Notes under the pieces: generated by a model
The model's database searches: none
The model's input: only the letters and a program-made list of their open reading frames with translations
Told to the model about the DNA's origin: nothing
DNA from: Devosia sp.
GTDB lineage: Bacteria; Pseudomonadota; Alphaproteobacteria; Rhizobiales; Devosiaceae
Direction: 5' to 3'
Assembly: GCA_016713105.1 (NCBI GenBank)
Contig: JADJPS010000021.1
Coordinates: forward strand, 186,001 to 250,000
DNA length: 64,000 bases
Part shown: positions 60,992 to 64,000 of the stretch, in pieces
Layout: every line of letters starts with the position of its first letter
Numbering within the stretch: position 1 is the stretch's first letter
Position numbers and translations under genes: made by a program

Positions 60992-61885
60992 CTAGAACGA
61001 CCACTCCCGGGCCTTGCCGACGAGGAAATCGCGGAACACGCCGACGCGCTTCGAATTCTTGAGGGCGGGCGGGTAGACGAAATAGGCTTCGTAGGCGGGC
61101 AGTTCGATGCCGGGGAGGACGCGGACCAGCTTGTCCTCGTTCTCGGTGACGTAGTCGGGCAGCATGGCGATGCCGATGCCGGCCCGCGCGGCCTGCATCA
61201 TGCCGTTGATGGCGTTGACCTTCATGGCAGCACGGCGCGGGGACGAATCGGGGCGGCCGAGACGCTCGAGGTAGTTGATGTCGCCCAGGTAGGACGGCAC
61301 CGGCTCGCCGAACGAGATGATGCGGTGCTTGTCGATGTCCTCCACCGTTGCCGGCTCGCCATATTCCTCGATGTAGCTGCGCGAGGCGTAGAAGTGGTTG
61401 TGCACGGTGAACAGCTTGCGCTGGATCATCTCGGACTGGTTGGGCCGGTGCAGGCGGATGGCGACGTCGGCCTCGCGCATGGCGAGATCGAGTTCGGAGT
61501 CGTTGAGCTTAATCTCGATCTGGATTTCGGGATAAAGGATCAGGAACTCGTGGATGCGGGAGGACAGCCAGGTCGAACCGATGCCCACGGTGGTGGTGAC
61601 GAGCAGGGGGCCGGTCGGCACCGCCTGGCTCTCGGACATCTGGGTCTCGACCTGCTGCAGTTCCCAGTGCATGCGGTGCGCGGTGCGGAACAGCTGCTCG
61701 CCGACCTCCGTGAGCACCAGGCCCCGGGCGTGGCGGATGAACAGCTTGAGCCCGAGGTCTTCTTCCAGCGCGGAAATCTGGCGGCTCACCGCCGACTGGC
61801 TCATGTTGAGCCGCTCGGCGGCGTGCGTGAAACTCCCGGATTCGGCGGCTGTGTGAAAGATGCGGAGCTTGTCCCAATCCAGCAT
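60992..61885 (-). CDS. LysR-family transcriptional regulator
   Basis: 297 residues. N-terminal HTH: DKLRIFHTAAESGSFTHAAE, RLNMSQSAVSRQISALEEDL; then the periplasmic-binding-like effector domain (LLVTTTVGIGSTWLSSRIHE). It starts 3 bases after the trxB stop, so the two are one operon, an arrangement found in many Hyphomicrobiales. Effector unknown. Confidence 0.92.
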   Translation of the reverse strand: MLDWDKLRIFHTAAESGSFTHAAERLNMSQSAVSRQISALEEDLGLKLFIRHARGLVLTEVGEQLFRTAHRMHWELQQVETQMSESQAVPTGPLLVTTTVGIGSTWLSSRIHEFLILYPEIQIEIKLNDSELDLAMREADVAIRLHRPNQSEMIQRKLFTVHNHFYASRSYIEEYGEPATVEDIDKHRIISFGEPVPSYLGDINYLERLGRPDSSPRRAAMKVNAINGMMQAARAGIGIAMLPDYVTENEDKLVRVLPGIELPAYEAYFVYPPALKNSKRVGVFRDFLVGKAREWSF

Positions 61886-61888
61886 CGG

Positions 61889-62838
61889 CTATTCCGCCGC
61901 TTCGGCGAGCTGGTGGGCCGCCAGGAATTCCTCTGCATCGAGGGCCGCCATGCAGCCCATGCCGGCGGCAGTGACCGCCTGGCGGTAGACGTCATCGGTG
62001 ACATCGCCGGCGGCGAAGACGCCCGGGATGTTGGTGGCGGTGCCGCCCGGGGCGACCTTGAGATAGCCACCGGGCTTCATGTCGAGCTTGCCCGAAAGAT
62101 CGAGGTGGCCGGCGCATGGCCGATGGCGATGAAGACGCCGTCCACCGACTTCTCGGTCACCTTGCCGGTGACGGTGTCGCGGATCTTCACGCCCCTGACC
62201 GAACGCGGCATGTCGTCGCCGTAGACGTCCTCGATCTCGGCGTTCCAGATCACCTCGACCTTGGGGTTCCTGAACAGCCGCTCCTGCAGGATGCGCTCGG
62301 CACGGAACTCGCCGCGGCGGTGCACGACGGTGACCTTGCTGGCGAAATTGGTGAGGAACAGGGCTTCCTCGACGGCGGTATTGCCACCGCCGACCACAAC
62401 CACTTCCTTGCCCCGATAGAAGAACCCGTCGCAGGTGGCGCAGGCGGAGACGCCGAAGCCCTGGAATTTCTGCTCGCTCTCGAGGCCGAGCCAGCGCGCC
62501 TGGGCGCCGGTGGCGACGATCACCGCATCGGCGGTGTAGCGCGTGCCGCTATCGCCCACCAGCACGAACGGGCGCGTGTCGAACTCGACCTCGACGATGA
62601 TGTCGTTGACGAATTTCGTGCCGACATGCTCGGCCTGCGCCTTCATCTGCTCCATCAGCCAGGGGCCCTGGATGACGTCGGCGAAGCCGGGATAGTTCTC
62701 GACATCGGTGGTGATGGTGAGCTGGCCGCCGGGCTGCAGCCCGGCGATCATCACCGGCTCGAGCATGGCGCGGGCGGCATAGATGGCGGCGGTGTATCCC
62801 GCCGGGCCGGACCCGATGATGACGACTTTGGCGTGCAC
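61889..62838 (-). CDS. trxB: Thioredoxin reductase (frameshifted)
   Basis: NADPH-dependent flavoenzyme that keeps thioredoxin reduced. GTG 62838 start (VHAKVVIIGSGPAGYTAAIY), FAD motif, LQPGGQLTITTDVENYPGF, redox-active CATCDGFFYRG, NADPH motif VVVVGGGNTAVEEALF. The frame breaks near 62110 by one missing base: GVFIAIGHAP before it, then LSGKLDMKPGGYLKVAPGGT and the FAD segment GVFAAGDVTD after it. Essential or near-essential, so a sequence error is likely. Corrected length about 316. Confidence 0.9.
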
Positions 62839-63116
62839 GGCGACGCTCCGAAACGCTGATCCTGTTCTCGAAGGCAAGATAGGGCTTGGGGCGCCCGGTT
62901 CAAGGCCGCATCCGTCATCGGGGGCAGGCGAAGGGCGCGTACTCACCGAAATCTTCCGGTGCAGCGGTTGGCAGTGCGTACAAACCTCGTCCTCCCGCAG
63001 GGCATAGCCGATGCGTCCTCCGGACGCCGAGCTGTCAGCAGTCCCCATTCGGCGTTCGCTCTTGCAGGCGAAATAGGGCTCCAATATAGATTGTTTCTAC
63101 GGGGGGGGACGGCGCT

Positions 63117-64000
63117 ATGGATCCAGTATCTTCACTTATTGGAACGATATCTCACTTCTTCGACTACATGAACCCGAGTCGATCGCCCTACATGCTCGGT
63201 GTCATCGTAGCTGCCGTGGTGTTGTTCATGTTCAAGGACAGTCCCGATCCGGATAGTTACGTATGGGAGCTAATGTTCCTTGTTCCCGTGACCCTTGCGA
63301 CCGCCTTCTTTGTAGCGCTGTCTCTGCGTTTCCGGGATCGTCTGCTCGCATCCGTGGCGGATCGCAACGACCTCAAGATAGAGTTGAACGGCCAGTTTCG
63401 GTTTGCCCGGGCCGTTGCCGTGTCCTGTGCCCTGGTCGGGTTCTATATGATCTGGAATACCTGGAATAGCGGTGTAGACCATTCCCAGGGAGCCGCGATG
63501 CTCGCCTACATGATGGTCGTTGGTCACTTGCTGACGTTCTTGCTGTATTCGCTCCTGTACAACCGCCTTCACTTTTCGCGACGCAGGTCGGTACTGCAGG
63601 TATCGATCATAATGAGTGTCGTCATGTTGGTGGTAGTGCACTCGTCCGGCCAAATCCGTGAGGCGGACGGAGATTTCTGGTCATCCTGCAGCGTTGTGTA
63701 CGAGCTGGAAGTGGAAGAACAGGACGGAGAGATATCAAGGCGAACCGTTGGGGGCGATGAAACTGACGAGGGCATTCAGCTGGACAAGTCCCTTGTGTCA
63801 TCGTGCGTTCCGGCCCGGTTGGAGCAGTTGCGGGCGAGGGACGACGCCATCAGGTCGATCGTGAGCGCGAGCGTCGTCAGAGACATGGACGGCAGCGCCC
63901 TCATGTTCGGGGCCTACACGATCATCTGGTTGGTCTACGCCGGGTTCTGGGTCACGTTCCTCAACGACCTGGTGCAGGCGTCCCGGCGTGCACGTCGGGC
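63117..64000 (+). CDS. Integral membrane protein, cut by window end
   Basis: Open frame from ATG 63117 with no stop, at least 294 residues. N-terminal DPVSSLIGTISHFFDYMNPS, then membrane segments around MLGVIVAAVVLFMFK, LMFLVPVTLATAFFVALSL, AVAVSCALVGFYMIWNTW, MMVVGHLLTFLLYSLLY and SVLQVSIIMSVVMLVVVHS, a soluble acidic loop of about 100 residues (EQDGEISRRTVGGDETDEGI), and a last segment FGAYTIIWLVYAGFWVTFL. Codon use is less biased than neighbours, suggesting transferred DNA. No family recognised. Confidence 0.7.
   Translation, partial: MDPVSSLIGTISHFFDYMNPSRSPYMLGVIVAAVVLFMFKDSPDPDSYVWELMFLVPVTLATAFFVALSLRFRDRLLASVADRNDLKIELNGQFRFARAVAVSCALVGFYMIWNTWNSGVDHSQGAAMLAYMMVVGHLLTFLLYSLLYNRLHFSRRRSVLQVSIIMSVVMLVVVHSSGQIREADGDFWSSCSVVYELEVEEQDGEISRRTVGGDETDEGIQLDKSLVSSCVPARLEQLRARDDAIRSIVSASVVRDMDGSALMFGAYTIIWLVYAGFWVTFLNDLVQASRRARR

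Overview
The window looks like chromosome of a GC-rich alphaproteobacterium of the order Hyphomicrobiales, most like Devosia and relatives. This is inferred from gene content: a divergent lgt / BMFP pair, the order lgt-midA-pgeF near prs, ybjN-proC-csaA, a UvrB with a long N-terminal extension, a 47-residue DUF1127 protein, a full TTAA-N7-TTAA CtrA box, and small RNAs with CCUCCUCCC loops of the alphaproteobacterial 'cuckoo' type.

Layout. 1-1.2 kb: end of a sensor kinase and a response-regulator gene with its receiver core deleted. 1.5-13.3 kb: core genes (two MaoC-like dehydratases, a methyltransferase, prs, pgeF, midA, lgt, two phosphoesterases, ybjN-proC-csaA, MarR, ilvE). 13.4-17.7 kb: DUF922 protease, deaminase, VOC protein, moaD, pgsA, and a DAHP synthase with an aromatic-rich leader peptide and attenuator terminator. 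18-25.8 kb: DUF1127, a three-gene ABC-2 exporter, uvrC and an SDR, transporters. 26-28 kb and 43.3-46 kb: two clusters of secreted SH3-like proteins, three of them carrying beta/gamma-crystallin motifs. 28.4-30.8 kb: a tandem array of about 178-bp palindromic units around a DUF559 nuclease-like gene, next to uvrB. 33.6-35.8 kb: uppS under a predicted winged-helix regulator, with matching 15-bp palindromes before two transcription units and a 7-bp repeat array between them. 35.9-37.4 kb: a less GC-rich insert with a broken TPR gene and a duplicated arsC tail. 37.4-42.5 kb: divergent arsenic-resistance genes. 46-59.3 kb: tdk, thioesterase, transporters, a cysteine-desulfurase-like enzyme, secreted proteins, aatA, and a 2H-phosphoesterase/alpha-beta-hydrolase fusion. 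59.2-60.2 kb: a minus-strand array of cuckoo-like hairpins with three intrinsic terminators. 60.3 kb-end: secreted protein, LysR, trxB, and a membrane protein running off the edge.

Reading caution. At least eight otherwise normal genes, including lgt and trxB which would be expected to be needed, each carry a single-base frameshift. Most are in short G/C runs (about 7.39, 37.70, 37.90, 38.80, 41.66, 45.01, 57.89 and 62.11 kb). This pattern suggests sequence errors rather than gene decay, and it lowers confidence in every disruption reported here, including the Cys-to-Arg change in the second arsenate reductase.
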